Assembly: GCA_019722365.1 (NCBI GenBank) | Contig: JADFUC010000385.1 | Coordinates: forward strand, 459,070-523,069 | Direction: 5' to 3' | Length of the DNA stretch: 64,000 bases | DNA from: Lithospermum erythrorhizon | Lineage: Eukaryota > Streptophyta > Magnoliopsida > Boraginales > Boraginaceae | Shown here: positions 35,630-46,960 of the stretch, piece after piece | Layout: every line of letters begins with the position of its first letter | Position numbering within the stretch: the first letter of the stretch is position 1 | Program-made: the position numbers and the translations under genes | The notes under the pieces: model-generated | What the model saw: the letters and a program-made list of their open reading frames with translations, nothing else | Databases searched by the model: none | What the model was told of the DNA's origin: nothing

Positions 35630-35895
35630 AACATTGGATATTTAGCCTCCGGCGTAAGCTCAGTAGTAAAGGAAGCGAGTGTTAAATCATCCTGGCGCTT
35701 TTTAAATGCGGTATGGAGTTCGAATGGCCTTGAAGTGGCGAGGCCCCGTATTGAAGTGATTTAAAGGAAAACTTCGTCACGTCACATTGAGATGCAATCA
35801 GGAAATTCACCGCCTCAACTTTGAATCCTAGGTCATTATTGCCGAGGGGCCTTGGCCCAGTGTGGCCTTTCACACTTTTTAACATTGGATATCTA
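35630..35895 (+). mobile_element. tRNA-derived SINE with long target duplication (SINE-A)
   Basis: The body (35646-35880, ~235 bp) carries RNA polymerase III internal promoter boxes: an A box in GTAAGCTCAGTAGTAAAGG (about 35655) and a B box GAGTTCGAATGG (about 35717). It ends with CACTTTTT. AACATTGGATATTTAG (35630-35645) before it recurs as AACATTGGATATCTA (35881-35895) after it, a ~15-bp target duplication with one substitution. This is the expected structure of a plant SINE mobilised by LINE machinery. It encodes no protein. Confidence 0.85.
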
Positions 35896-38800
35896 AGTTC
35901 TTAAAATGAGCTAATTGCTAAAATGAGTGGGATAAGCGGAATGCGAGTTACATTTTGATAGGATAGTTTGACGGTTTGATTTGAAGTGGGATGTTAGCGA
36001 AGTCTTCTTGATTTAATCCCCATTTTAACGGAGATGTTAAAATTTGACGGTCAAAACTTGTTTGGAGTTCCAATTTGGAGTAAAATTAATATTTTGATGA
36101 ACATGTGGGAAAAATTTCAGATTTAGTTTATTTTGGATGTAAATTTTTCAATTAATCTGCCCCCAAAGTTTATGAAAATTATAAAATTATCTGAAATTTG
36201 ATTCCAATCGTATTTGACGTCAAATTTTAACACCTCCGTTAAAATGAGGACTACTTTACCAATAATGTCAATATAAAGGACAACTATAACGATCACTATC
36301 AGGACCAAAGATAACTGATGCATTATAAAGAGGCAATTCCATTAACCACTTAAAAATAGAAAATTTGCATGTAAAGTGTGCCCCAAATCCCAATTCTGTT
36401 TTTCGTGAGTTTAACGTCTTCATCTTTTTTTTATTATAGTAGTAAAAATGGACGTGTGTTGCATGTGATTTCTTTGTTATAACTATAATAGTTAATAAAA
36501 AAATTATAATAGAAATTTTATAAATTCTAGAGAGTATCAATTTCCTAAAACTATGAATGCATAAAAGCTGAAAATATCATCTACTTATTTAAAATTTTAT
36601 TATCTAAAAATTGATTATAAATGCTCAAATAATCAAAACTTAAAGAAAGATGCTTAAAATATATATAAATATAATAATATACTATGAAAATTGTATATGA
36701 TGTAGTTCTTTATATAAGTAGTATTTCACTTTCTCTTGATTATTAATAAAAAGAAAGAACAAACCTCGTGAGGATGCGTTATTAAAAGTTTTTTGAAATA
36801 TATAGATGGAATATATAAAAATATAATTAAATTATTTTTGTATAATAAATATAATAATTATTTGAAAAAATATGACGTTTCAATAAAATATATTCCTAAT
36901 AAGAAAAATTAGATACATGCTCCATAAGTTTAAAAAATAAATCACACGATTGAAAAGTAATGACATTAATGTACTAATAAGGTAATGGGAAAATCATACA
37001 CGTATGTTTAGCTTATACTTTCTCCGTTTCAATTTACTTGATCATAGAGATAAAAAATACTTTATTAAGGGGTTGACTAATATTACTAATATATCCTAAA
37101 AAATACTTTATCAACAAATATTTTAGTTAATCATGAAATAAAAAGTATTTTATAACGGGACAAAAGTGGAAACATTAAAAATGTTAAGTGTTCCTCAATT
37201 GGAAATTTATTCTTCCAATAATTTTTTAAACTTGTATAGTAAAAGCATAATTTTATATTTCAAGAACGTTAGTTAGTTTCTAAATCAGTGATTGTGATTT
37301 ATGTTTCAGTGATTGAGATTATAATTTGAAAGAATTGGAATGATACTTCTTGGACAAATCATAGTATGGAATATATAGAATAATGATTTAGGAAAAGAGA
37401 TTTTCATTTATTAAAAATTAAAATTCAAATAAAAGTTAAATTTGAATAATCCTATTTAAATCGAAACATAATTTAGAACTATAAAGACTCCGACCTAAAT
37501 TTATGAAATACAAATTTACAATTATACATTAATTAAAAAATATCACAATGTTCGTATATTAGGTTGGATTTTTCGATATAAAAAAATCGAAGTGTCGATA
37601 TCCGACTCATCAATATCCACCTTTACATGTGAGTGGCAACCCACTATCCGAATCCTAATCGAAATTAATTTTTCTTAAGTGCACTTCCCAACAATAAAAA
37701 GAAAATAAAAAAATTGGGTTTACAAAGTAGGAGTACCAAAAACATATTTACAAAAAGTAATAATTAAATAATGCATATTTATTTGATCGATAAGATGATA
37801 ATTTACTAATATAATAACTACAACAATTAAAATAAAGAAATTTGTTAGCTAGAATCATATGAATACAATTTAAAAAACTGTTTATTAACTGATACTTCAT
37901 TGATATTGTTATTAATCTCTTTATTCATAAAAGCCTTCTAGTTTGGATTATGATGGGTGATTTTTTAATGTTGAATTTAAATATTTGTGTATATATATTA
38001 CATAAATTTGATAAAAAAAAAGGTTCAATGTGTTGATTTTAAATATTGAATTTAAAATAATAGTGTCAGTTTAAAAGAAAGTTATATATGAATATCAAGA
38101 AATTTATATTCGTAAGGATGGAGGAGTAATTGATTTAAATTATTAGAAGAAAAAAAAAGATGATGGTGATATAAAAGGAAAATATATACATCAATTTACA
38201 ACTAATAATGGTGAAATTATTGTTTACTTAGGAAGGCAAATCCGTACATCATCCAAATAGTCCATGTAAATTTATACTCCTTCCTAATTTCTAGTATTCA
38301 AGAAGTTTAGTTATAATAAAATTAGTTTATATTTGATGCAACCAAAATACACAAAATACCTTATATTAATTGTCAATTTAAATTATTTGAAGAGGTTATT
38401 TTAGTAGGTTGAGGAAACAACAATGACTGTACTTTTATATATATATATAGATAGATAGATATAGAAGCGAAATGGGGGAGGGAGGATGAGAATATATATA
38501 TGTTGATGGCCAACGGCTTGAGAAAAAGATAAAAAGTAATCCCACAAAAGTGAAAAATGAAGAAAACCTCGATTTGTGGCATCAAATAGAGGGGAAATGA
38601 CTGAAAGTTTCCTATGCAGAGAGACATCAATAATTGCAAGCGGTTTAAAATTGAACAGGTGATCGAATGTGAATTTTTTAACAAGCAGTGGAATAAGTAA
38701 TCGTTGCCCAAATAACATTATAGTTGAATAAATCTTTATTGTGATCAAATTCCCTCACTTTCTCTTTTGGAGATGATATTTTAATCACTTGAACCATCGC

Positions 38801-40430
38801 TAACGTGTGGGATATATCCGAACTAACTCAGTACAATAGTCTTTTAACTGCTTGTGATTAATCTTTTTATTCATTAGTCATTCGTGGCCAGTAAAAATAT
38901 AAATTATACCATTTCATGTACAATTTCTCAAAAACATAATTATTAATGTCAATTATAAACTTATTTTTACACTTTGGAAATCAATATATACCCATTTATT
39001 ACGATAGATTTTGATACCGCATTACCTAATTAGGTACATAAACAAATATCTCATCTTAGAAACTGATGCATATTAATAATGTGTATAATTTTTTGATGAA
39101 ATTAGAGATACGTATAATTAATCTCTTTCACTCAGTTAAAAACTTGGTTGTCTTTCCCAAGCCAATTTTTTGTTTAATTCTTTTAATAACTTTTAGTATA
39201 GAAAAATTGTAGTCTAGAATTGATATGCTTTTTGTCTATTTTTTTTATTAAATTATCAATTAACCAATGATATAGTTTCAATTAATTGTAGATTTTTTTT
39301 TATATTTTTACGTATGCTTTTCTTCTTTTTCGTTTAAACTTAATCATGCGGTATTTAAAAATATAGCCAAAGAAGAGCGGAAAGAATAAAAATTAATGGT
39401 AAGTAGCCGTTAATGAAGCTATGCGATTCTCAATTTAAAAATAATACTCCGTATACAATTAGGACAAGGTTGAAGCATGAATAAGAGAACGAGGCAAATT
39501 GAATTAGTCTGGTTCATTTGGAAAGGCATCTCCGGAACTTGTAACGAAGTACACGTTGTGTCAGATGAAAGCAGCAGGGCCCCATGAGTTCGTTTGATCA
39601 AAAACCACGGCTCTGTGGAGGATTCAGCTGAGCTGTGTGGAAGTACCTGCAAAACCAGAGTCTCCTATGGCTTCATCTACTCGGCCAATGTCCAAAACCA
39701 TTGCATTTTGGCTGGTGCTTAGCCAAAGATTGGACATTGATTGGACTAATGCTCACCAATCGTAAAAAAAGAATATTTTAAGTAAAAACAAATCAATAAA
39801 ACGAGTACTATACTTGTACAGTTGTACGTTGAATTTAAAAGAACAAATTATTTCTTGTAGCCTATATTTAGAAAAAAAAAATCATGTTTCTTGTAGCCTG
39901 CATTTATTAAATAATGAATTAAACATGGTTAGTACTCGAATTGAGTAAGATTGTATTATTTCGTGGGGAGTTTAAGTAATCTTAGGTTTTCTATATATTT
40001 CTTATTTCAATAGGAGATTTTTTGATAAATCTTATGAAGGAAATCGATCAATCATGAACATGATCTTCACCATATACTCTTAATTTCAATTAATATCTCA
40101 CAATATAATGCATGCATCGATGTGGAACTTGAATCGGGCTTAAGGAGGAGAAAATATTAAATTTATTTATCAATATTTTAATTATTATTTTTGGGGAAGG
40201 AGGGACGATTATTATATTTCGTTTAAAATAATTTTATATTTATGACCTTCTAAAATTTAAAAAATCAAGTATCTTAGAGATTCATTCATTTGTCTCGTCG
40301 ACATAATAATTTCTTCATCCTTCTAGATAATCTAATATATGTTATATCCAACTATCCATCTCAATATTGATCCGTTGGATGCTAGTGAAAGTCTTGTTGA
40401 CCCATTTGTAAGTCTTTCAGGTTAATCGAC
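35896..40430. other. AT-rich intergenic DNA, mostly featureless
   Basis: No supported gene. A TA/GATA microsatellite is at 38436-38462. At 37018 CTTTCTCCGTTTCAATTTAC resembles the end of a MITE, but no matching second terminus with TA flanks was found. A less AT-rich block at 39410-39740 has short open frames (for example RVSYGFIYSANVQNH) faintly like a LINE endonuclease fragment, too weak to call. Confidence 0.4.
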
Positions 40431-40840
40431 TCTTTAAAAAGCGGGCTTGGCGGAAGCGTACGAGTCCATTCTTATTCTTTCAGCTAACAAACTATCCAGC
40501 CACGTCCGGGCTACGCATAAGGAGTCATGGGGCCAATAAGAGGCAAATTAGATTCAAATATTATTATACAAGCCTCAGAATTAAGCATGTCTAACCAGCC
40601 AGGAGCCGAGGCGGCCGTGTCAGCGTGTTCGGCAGACTGAGGCCACATGAACCGGGTGGGAGGTCTCATTAAGTAGTGTTAGCCTGTTGGCCGACCCCTT
40701 TTAAAAGTCTGGCGGGCACCAACGGTACGTTAAGGGGCTGGTTTGTTTTTTGTGTGTCGAGGTTGTGAGGCAGGCAGCCGGGCCTCCGAGAATTAGAAGA
40801 GGTAAGGCCATGCGTCGTTGGTGGCACTACTAGGTGGTGT
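40431..40840. other. GC-rich block of unknown origin
   Basis: Markedly more GC-rich than both neighbours. Contains words such as GGCCTC, CCGAGG and GGCGG that also occur in the block at 41890-42110. No coding motif is seen. Together the two blocks may be the ends of one DNA element with an AT-rich centre, but terminal repeats could not be matched. Confidence 0.3.
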
Positions 40841-40879
40841 TATATGTTATACTTGTTAAAATAATAGCAATAGCAGAAA

Positions 40880-41740
40880 ATATAACTTATTTTGCATATT
40901 ACAATTTGGAATGTTATCGTCGATAAGTTTGACTTAAATAATATATTGATAAGCGGATAATATTTGTTGTTATATAACAAAATGTAATAAGATTGTATGT
41001 AAATTCTTTTAAGTTGCCAAAGCATGTTATCTGATTTGTTTAATGTTACATTTGAAATGCGATTGAAGAATATTGACCGTTAAATAGCAACACATCATAT
41101 AATTAAAAGCATTATATCAAATAAGGATAATATATTAAATGGTACCATGTTTAATTCATCAATAAAGTTTTGAGTTAAATAATATATTTTGCATATGATA
41201 ATTTGAAATATTATCATCGATAAAGTTTTGAGTTAAATAATAAATCCTTGATTATTTAAATAATATATTGATGCGTCTAATCTTATTCGTATATTGTTCA
41301 ATACTATATAAATATCTAGAAATGCATTTATCCATATAGATTGAAGAATATTGACATTAAATAACAACTTTAAATAAATATAATTAAAATAACTAGAATC
41401 TGATATTATTGCTTTTGTATTATATGAATATTTCTCTTTTAATAAGATATTATTTGACCTGAAATAACCTTTATATATTATGAATCTTATGTTATTATCC
41501 ATTTACTATACAATACTAAATAAGCATCATGATTTAAATAGAATTATTTCAACTATTACTTGAGGATAATATATCAAATAAAAGATAATATATATATTAA
41601 ATAATGCAAATCTAAGTTATCTATCGATATCTTGAAATAATTTTTTAATTAGAAATATGTTTTATTTGAAGGATAATATATTGTGAATCTTATGATTTTA
41701 TTTATATATTATTTGAAGCTATTATTATCAAATAAACATT
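40880..41740. repeat. AT-rich degenerate tandem repeat, unit ~280-300 bp
   Basis: TTTTGCATATTACAATTTGGAAT...ATCGTCGATAA (from 40890) recurs as TTTTGCATATGATAATTTGAAAT...ATCATCGATAA (from 41188). GATTGAAGAATATTGAC occurs at 41061 and about 41338. At least two diverged copies are present, with traces of a third near 41600. Confidence 0.55.
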
Positions 41741-41850
41741 GACTTAAGCGTAGTGATTCTTGCTTGCTTTTCTACTAGAAGGTCTAAGATTCAAATTCCC
41801 GCATTATATGAGTATTTTGTGCTGATATGTCTTTAGCTGGCTTTATCTAC
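41741..41850 (+). mobile_element. Possible degenerate SINE
   Basis: AGCGTAGTGATTCTTGC resembles a pol III A box and AAGATTCAAATTCC about 45 bases on resembles a decayed B box. No target duplication or 3' tail is visible, so this is weak. Confidence 0.25.
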
Positions 41851-41884
41851 AAAGAATTGGCAAGCTTGACCAGCAGATTATCCA

Positions 41885-42264
41885 ATATTGCTTGATTTTT
41901 AAGGGGCCTCGGCAGGAGCTGGCCGAATACCCACCGAATTTTGGGTGGGCTCGAGGCACGGGCAGGAGCCCATTTTCCATCGGTGACGTATGTTAACCGG
42001 GCCGGGGCACGTTCGTGAGCATGGTGGCAGGGGGGTGAGCCGAGCCAGGGCTTGGGCCGGACGGCCAGTTCCCGCCCGAGGCCCGGCCGTTGGGTATGTC
42101 TGCCTCAGAGGATAAACATGGCAAGTGGTAGGGTTGGGGTGGGCCGTTATTCAATGCAACCGTTGATCGTTTGAGGTTCGACTGAAAATCCGACCGTTGG
42201 CTTTCTTTTTATTAATGGGGAGTGGTGTGAAATTTTGAGATTTTGGCCAAAAAGTTAGGTACAT
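41885..42264. other. GC-rich block and spacer left of Copia-2
   Basis: Strongly GC-rich (GGGCTCGAGGCACGGGCAGG and similar) to about 42110, then average composition. No open frame of note. It may pair with the 40431-40840 block as the ends of an unknown element. Confidence 0.3.
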
Positions 42265-42269
42265 ACATG

Positions 42270-43272
42270 GGTTGGAAATATGAGATACTTGAAATAGTGT
42301 CAGATTGAAGCAATTCGGTGTACAACGATTAGCTTCGTTTAAGTTTAAGTGCGTATATAAGATTGAATTAAATGGTAATGTTCGTATTAGGATCTTGTGA
42401 TATGACATAGGGGTTATGATGAACTGCTTGGGTCATTTCGTAGCTTGATATACTAACTTTATATAATGTTAGAGTTAACATTTATTAGTATATGGATTTT
42501 GTCGATAATTTAATTATGAACTTTCGGGTTTAAAAATGGATACGCTTGAGAGTCATACATCACAATGAAATCAGTCGCTAATTTAATTATATGAACTTTC
42601 GGAGTTTAAAAATGGGCCATATAAGAACATTGGGGTGAATTTTAGGTGAATCACTTGAATTCGTATAATGGTTTTAGGGGATAGGGTTTCCATGATCTGC
42701 CCTTTGTAGAATAATTAGAATATTCTACAGCCAACACGTGCTTTTAAGCGAGAAAATTCTAGAACTCCCAAATTCCTGTAATCGACTATTTTGAGGAATT
42801 GTTAGAGTTTTTCTTCATCTCATAAAATCACAAAAGTAAGGGTTTGATGTCTATATAAATGCCAACTTTTTTGGAGAAAAGCATCTTCATTAAGCTTTTT
42901 GTATTCCTTTGTGAAATGCGAAAAGTTCTCTCACTCTCTTAACTGTTTTGGTCGTAGTAGGTGGAGAAAGAAAACCATAGAACTTTTTATTTAAACTTCT
43001 TCCGTAGTTGATATTTTTAAAGGAGTTCTAGTAAAACTCCGGAGGAACATTCGCTTCGTTGGTGTGGACAATATTGGAGGCATTCTACTTTGGATGCTTT
43101 AGAGTAAGGGTCTTATCATGATATTAAGTTGTTGTTATTTTGATTATTCTAGAAGAGCGATTTTTATACTTTTTCTATCTCTTGATTATTATTATTTATA
43201 CAACTAGTAAGTGATCATAGGATTAAATATCCATAGTATTATTAGAATATTATTTATACGTAAGAAACACAA
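42270..43272 (+). repeat. Copia-2 5' LTR (~1.0 kb)
   Basis: Same family as 13522-14416 but opposite strand and more diverged. The start carries TG-to-GG decay. The end is placed just before the TGGCCTC primer-site match. TATA-like sequence near 42852. Confidence 0.75.
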
Positions 43273-43784
43273 TGATGGCCTCGAGCGGGATTACTCGATT
43301 ATATTTATGTAATTAATGTGATTCATGAATGCCACAAGTTCGAATATATGCTATATTTTAACTTTACGTGTCTTTAACCGTTTATGTTTGGCAGACATCA
43401 ATTAAATATGATTAATAGTTAATTAAGTTTAGAAATTAATATTGTAATTTTAAATTTTTTTCGATTAATCGTTGTATCTAAAAATTATTCAATTGAGTCG
43501 AAAATATGGGTCGGGTGCGACCCCCCTGCCGGGGCGGGGCAGGTGGCGTCACCGTCCACCCACCGAGTCCCAATGTTGATTCGAATCCTAAGGTTTTAGA
43601 CCACAGGGATGGCATGTCGAGCCCGTCTTTGGCTCGGCTTAGTTTATACGTTCGGTTGGACTTTTTATTTCGTTAAGATGTTTGGACATCGATTAAATTG
43701 ATTTAAAATTAGGAAACTAAAATTAAATTAGTTGTAATTTGTTAAAACGATAATAATTAATTGGATTATGAATAAGTAATTTTC

Positions 43785-43925
43785 GCTGCTGTTATTCTGA
43801 TTATTCCCAAAGAACGGTACATATTTTTCTATCTCTTTAATTATTATTTATACAACTGGTAGTGATCATGAGATTCGTATCCATAGTATTATTAGAATAT
43901 TGTTTGTACGTTAGAAACACCAACA
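43785..43925 (+). repeat. Copia-2 3' LTR tail
   Basis: From TCTGATTATTCCCAAAGAACG to TTAGAAACACCAACA it matches the last ~140 bases of the Copia-1 LTR. The first ~850 bases are missing, removed together with the whole coding region. Confidence 0.8.
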
Positions 43926-44003
43926 ACACGTTCACTAAGGATTTCATAGAAGCGTTGAATCGCGTTCGACCTTAGCGTTGTTAGTGGTTAGATTGAATTA
44001 GGC

Positions 44004-44205
44004 GGTGTTAGGAGATGTCCGCTTTGTGTAACTGAGCTTCCTCTTGGAGTATAACCGGAAGTCCAATTGGGCAAACATGGCGTCGCTCGGCAGTCGAGTC
44101 TGACTAGATGGTGTTAGAGATGTCAGCTTTGTGTAACTGAACTTCCTCTTGGAGTGTAACCGGGCGTGGGTGCTGGGCAAACTTGGCGTCCGCTCGGCAG
44201 ACTTA
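44004..44205 (+). repeat. 106-bp tandem duplication
   Basis: GGTGTTAGGAGATGTCCGC at 44004 repeats as GGTGTTAGAGATGTCAGC at 44110, and both copies run through CTTCCTCTTGGAGT.TAACCGG to GGGCAAAC.TGGCGT. It lies just outside the proposed left end of Gypsy-2. Confidence 0.8.
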
Positions 44206-44286
44206 AGCTGGACGGACTCATTACAAAGAACTACATGCAAATCCCACAAAATGTGTGCTTGAAACATGTAAAGAAAGTAAAAAATA

Positions 44287-44773
44287 TGATATGGAGCCAA
44301 AATGAAGACTTGGATATAGTATATATACATAGTTGGTATTTGTCTGGACTTGAGGCTGCCTTGACCCATTAGAAACAATGCATCGGTACTACGTGACGAT
44401 TGTCTTACCTGATTGTAATAGGACACGTGAGTGTAGCATCGTTAATCTAAATTTAAGCCCGATGCAATACTTTGTACTTTATGCTATAAATAAAGTCTTG
44501 TTCACCGTTTGAGGGAAATCACAAAATTTCATCTGCTTGCTTAACACCCCGCCTATTTGAATCATTACTAGCTTGATCATCGGTGTTTGTTGTCGGTCCC
44601 CGACCTCGCTTGCTAGAGAAAGTCATTCTTGATTCGGAGATTCCCCAGCCTAAGACTGTGAGTAATACCGCGGAGGATTTCACTTCGCGTACGGTGATAG
44701 CAGTCGGATTTGATTTGCCAAGCGGTGAGCATGGATCGGATCAAATTAATCCGCATCAAAGTTTAGCGGATCA
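44287..44773 (+). repeat. Gypsy-2 5' LTR (487 bp, boundaries inferred)
   Basis: Starts TGATATGGAGCC and ends TTTAGCGGATCA. A TATA-like GCTATAAATAAAG is near 44483. CTTGATCATCGG near 44572 corresponds to TTGATTGTCGG in the Gypsy-1 LTR. Bases from about 44605 match 51120-51301. No convincing primer-binding site follows, so the right boundary could alternatively lie earlier with this stretch being leader or gag. Confidence 0.55.
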
Positions 44774-46500
44774 AATGGGCAAATGCGTAGAGCAGCAAAA
44801 CAAGTTCCTCGGGAATCCAAATACATCAGACTAGAACATTTTATTATGAGCTGCAGTGGATATACTGGTCGTATTAGCGACAACGGTGTTGCCGATGATT
44901 CCTCCGTTAGAGCAATATTCGAGGGAATATATTCGTGAAGAAGTTCAGAGAAGGGTTCATTTGGCTAGAGAACAGGAGATTCAGAGACAGGTAGACCTTA
45001 TTTAGGAGATTCAGAGACATGTAGACCTTATTTAGAAAAGAGATAGACTCGTTCGCGAAGAGCGAGAAAGGCTTGATGAAGAAGTAGCTCGGGCAGAACA
45101 AGAACATAGGGAAAGGGAATCCTATGGCACTGATGACCCTCCTTATACACCAGTTTTTATAGTCCCACAGCGACTCATGTTTAGAGTATGGTGATGCGAG
45201 GACAACTAACTACAGAGCCGTCGGTGATACGTGAATAATCACTCAATAGATACCAATGTGGCCTTGCTGCAAGAAGATTCTTGTAGATAAAAAAAAAGTT
45301 CGGCGAATTTAGCAGGGCAGTCTTGGCCTCGCTACCGGGAAGAGCGAGCGGTTTTTGTACCCTCAGCCTTGATTATGCCGTTCAACTGCGCCCATTAAAT
45401 CTTCACATATACCCGATAGGATTCGTTTTACATGATCATCTGTCACGGTGGCATAGGGGATCCGTAAAATCACTTGAAAGGATATTTGGCTCAAATGACC
45501 ATTACCACGAATGATATGGACATTTATCTTTAAAAAAATTCTCAAATAGTCTAGCGGAACTCTTATTTTAGTTGGTATATGGAATTGCCAGCGAACTCAA
45601 TCAATTCGTATGACCAAACAGCAGATGCCTTCATTGCCAAATATAGCACCTCCATTACAAACAAGCGGGATAAAGAGGTCTAATGGATGCGAGAATGCTT
45701 CCAGAAATTAAGCTCCAAAAGATTTTCCTGTGATACAAAGCCATTTTGAATAATATCCCAAGCATTGATAACAAGATAGCATATATGGCCTTTTATCGTG
45801 GTCTAAACTATGGCAAGTTGAAGAAGGTCTTTGGTATTAGGCATACTTGATGAAGGATGAGCTTACGAAAATGAATTGATAAGCGTATTGATTTGGAGGA
45901 ATTTACAAAGAGGCGAAAGGTCCACCGAGCGACCTTGAGAAGATGAGTAGAAGGGATACTCAAGGCCAATCGAAGAAGCCACAAATATGGGATGGGTTGT
46001 GTGATAGAGCGAAACTTTGGAAAGACCTGCTAGCCACCACACGGAGAGAGTTGGTTCGATATGCTGTTTATTTCCTGACGGTACATAGTGAGCGAATCAA
46101 TAAGATTCGCCGTCTCTGAGATTTATTCTCAAATGGCGAACAAAAAACTATTACCAAAGCCTCCTCAAATAAGAGGACAGGAGGCGAATAAAGATAAATC
46201 AATATATTGTGAATACCATAGAGAGTATGGTCATGACACAGACGAATTTGCACGTTGAAGGTGAAATGGAAAAATGTCAGAGGGACACTTGAAGGAGTTT
46301 GTGGACACGAGAGGGAAGACCACGCAGGGCTTCGGCGAAGAAGTCCACCCGAAAATTGAGGAGTTGCCACGAGGCGCAGTGCAGTCGACCGTGGGGGGCA
46401 GCCAGCAGTGAATCGCAGCAGATTGGCCCAGTCGCGTCGAGACAATCTCGAGGGGTCGCGTAGGAGGTGTGATTAGAAGAATTCAGGAAAAGGAAATACG
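44774..46500 (+). pseudogene. gag: Gypsy-2 gag (broken)
   Basis: Fragments in several frames: a charged helix-like part with REYIREEVQRRVHLAREQE (44925-44990), ELPANSINSYDQTADAFIAK near 45600, DNKIAYMAFYRGLNYGKLKK near 45775, EEFAKRRKG near 45900, and a C-terminal YCEYHREYGHDTDEF near 46215, the Cys/His-rich gag end of Tat elements. A 30-bp in-frame duplication lies at 44974-45033. Stops occur between all parts. Confidence 0.8.
44974..45033 (+). repeat. 30-bp tandem duplication inside gag
   Basis: AGGAGATTCAGAGACAGGTA at 44974 repeats at 45004 with one difference (G/T). The unit is ten codons. Confidence 0.88.
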
Positions 46501-46549
46501 CTAAAGAAGTATATTCCTCATCATCATTTCGATATAAATTGAAAGTATT

Positions 46550-46960
46550 CTTTCGATCTTTGAATTGCGTAGCCTTGAGTTGTCTCGTGATGACTTCCCC
46601 GATGTCGCGCCGATTATTGCGAACTACATTGGGAGCTCAGTAGACAGTTTGTATCTGTCCACTTATGATAAACTGGGACTGCCTCGCAACATGTTACAAC
46701 CAATGCACACACCTTTAACAGGGTTTACTGGGCATTCGGTTTATCCAAATGGGATGGTAACTCTGGATTTTACTCTGGGCTAGTGCAACAAAAAATCAAC
46801 AATTAGAGCACAGTTTACAGTCATAGACATCCTTGATTCATCCTATAATGGATTGATTGGGTGACCCATATTAACGGCTTTGAGAGCGATAGTTTTCCCC
46901 TTGCACCTCAAGATGAAGTTCTCAACCGCAGGAGGCATAGGTGAGATATGTGGCAATTAG
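46550..46960 (+). pseudogene. Gypsy-2 protease lacking its catalytic Asp
   Basis: DDFPDVAPIIANYIGSSVDS lines up with ITPVIANFEVGRMLVDTGSS of Gypsy-1, but the segment between IANY and GSSVD is about eight codons short and has lost the Asp-Thr of the active site. It continues with LYLSTYDKLGLP, TGFTGHSVYPNGMVTLDF and, in another frame, SYNGLIG*PILTALRAI. It is therefore a dead protease. Confidence 0.85.

Larger units (their letters stand above)
42270..43925 (+). mobile_element. Copia-2: collapsed copy of the Copia-1 family (LTR-leader-LTR tail)
   Basis: Bases 42270-43272 align to the Copia-1 LTR read in element sense: GGTTGGAAATATGAGATAC matches TGTTAGAAATATGAGATAT, and the promoter TCTATATAAATG is near 42851. 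Then TGGCCTCGAG, the same variant primer site as Copia-1, and a leader matching the complement of 20400-20845. At about 43785 it jumps to the last ~140 bases of an LTR ending CACCAACA. Gag and pol are absent. Flanks ACATG (42265-42269) and ACACG (43926-43930) may be a mutated 5-bp target duplication. Confidence 0.8.

Noticed and set aside
37016..37165. MITE-like end CTTTCTCCGTTTCAATTTAC
   Set aside because: No matching opposite terminus and no TA duplication found.
39410..39740. Possible LINE endonuclease fragment
   Set aside because: Only a short stretch is suggestive; catalytic motifs are missing.
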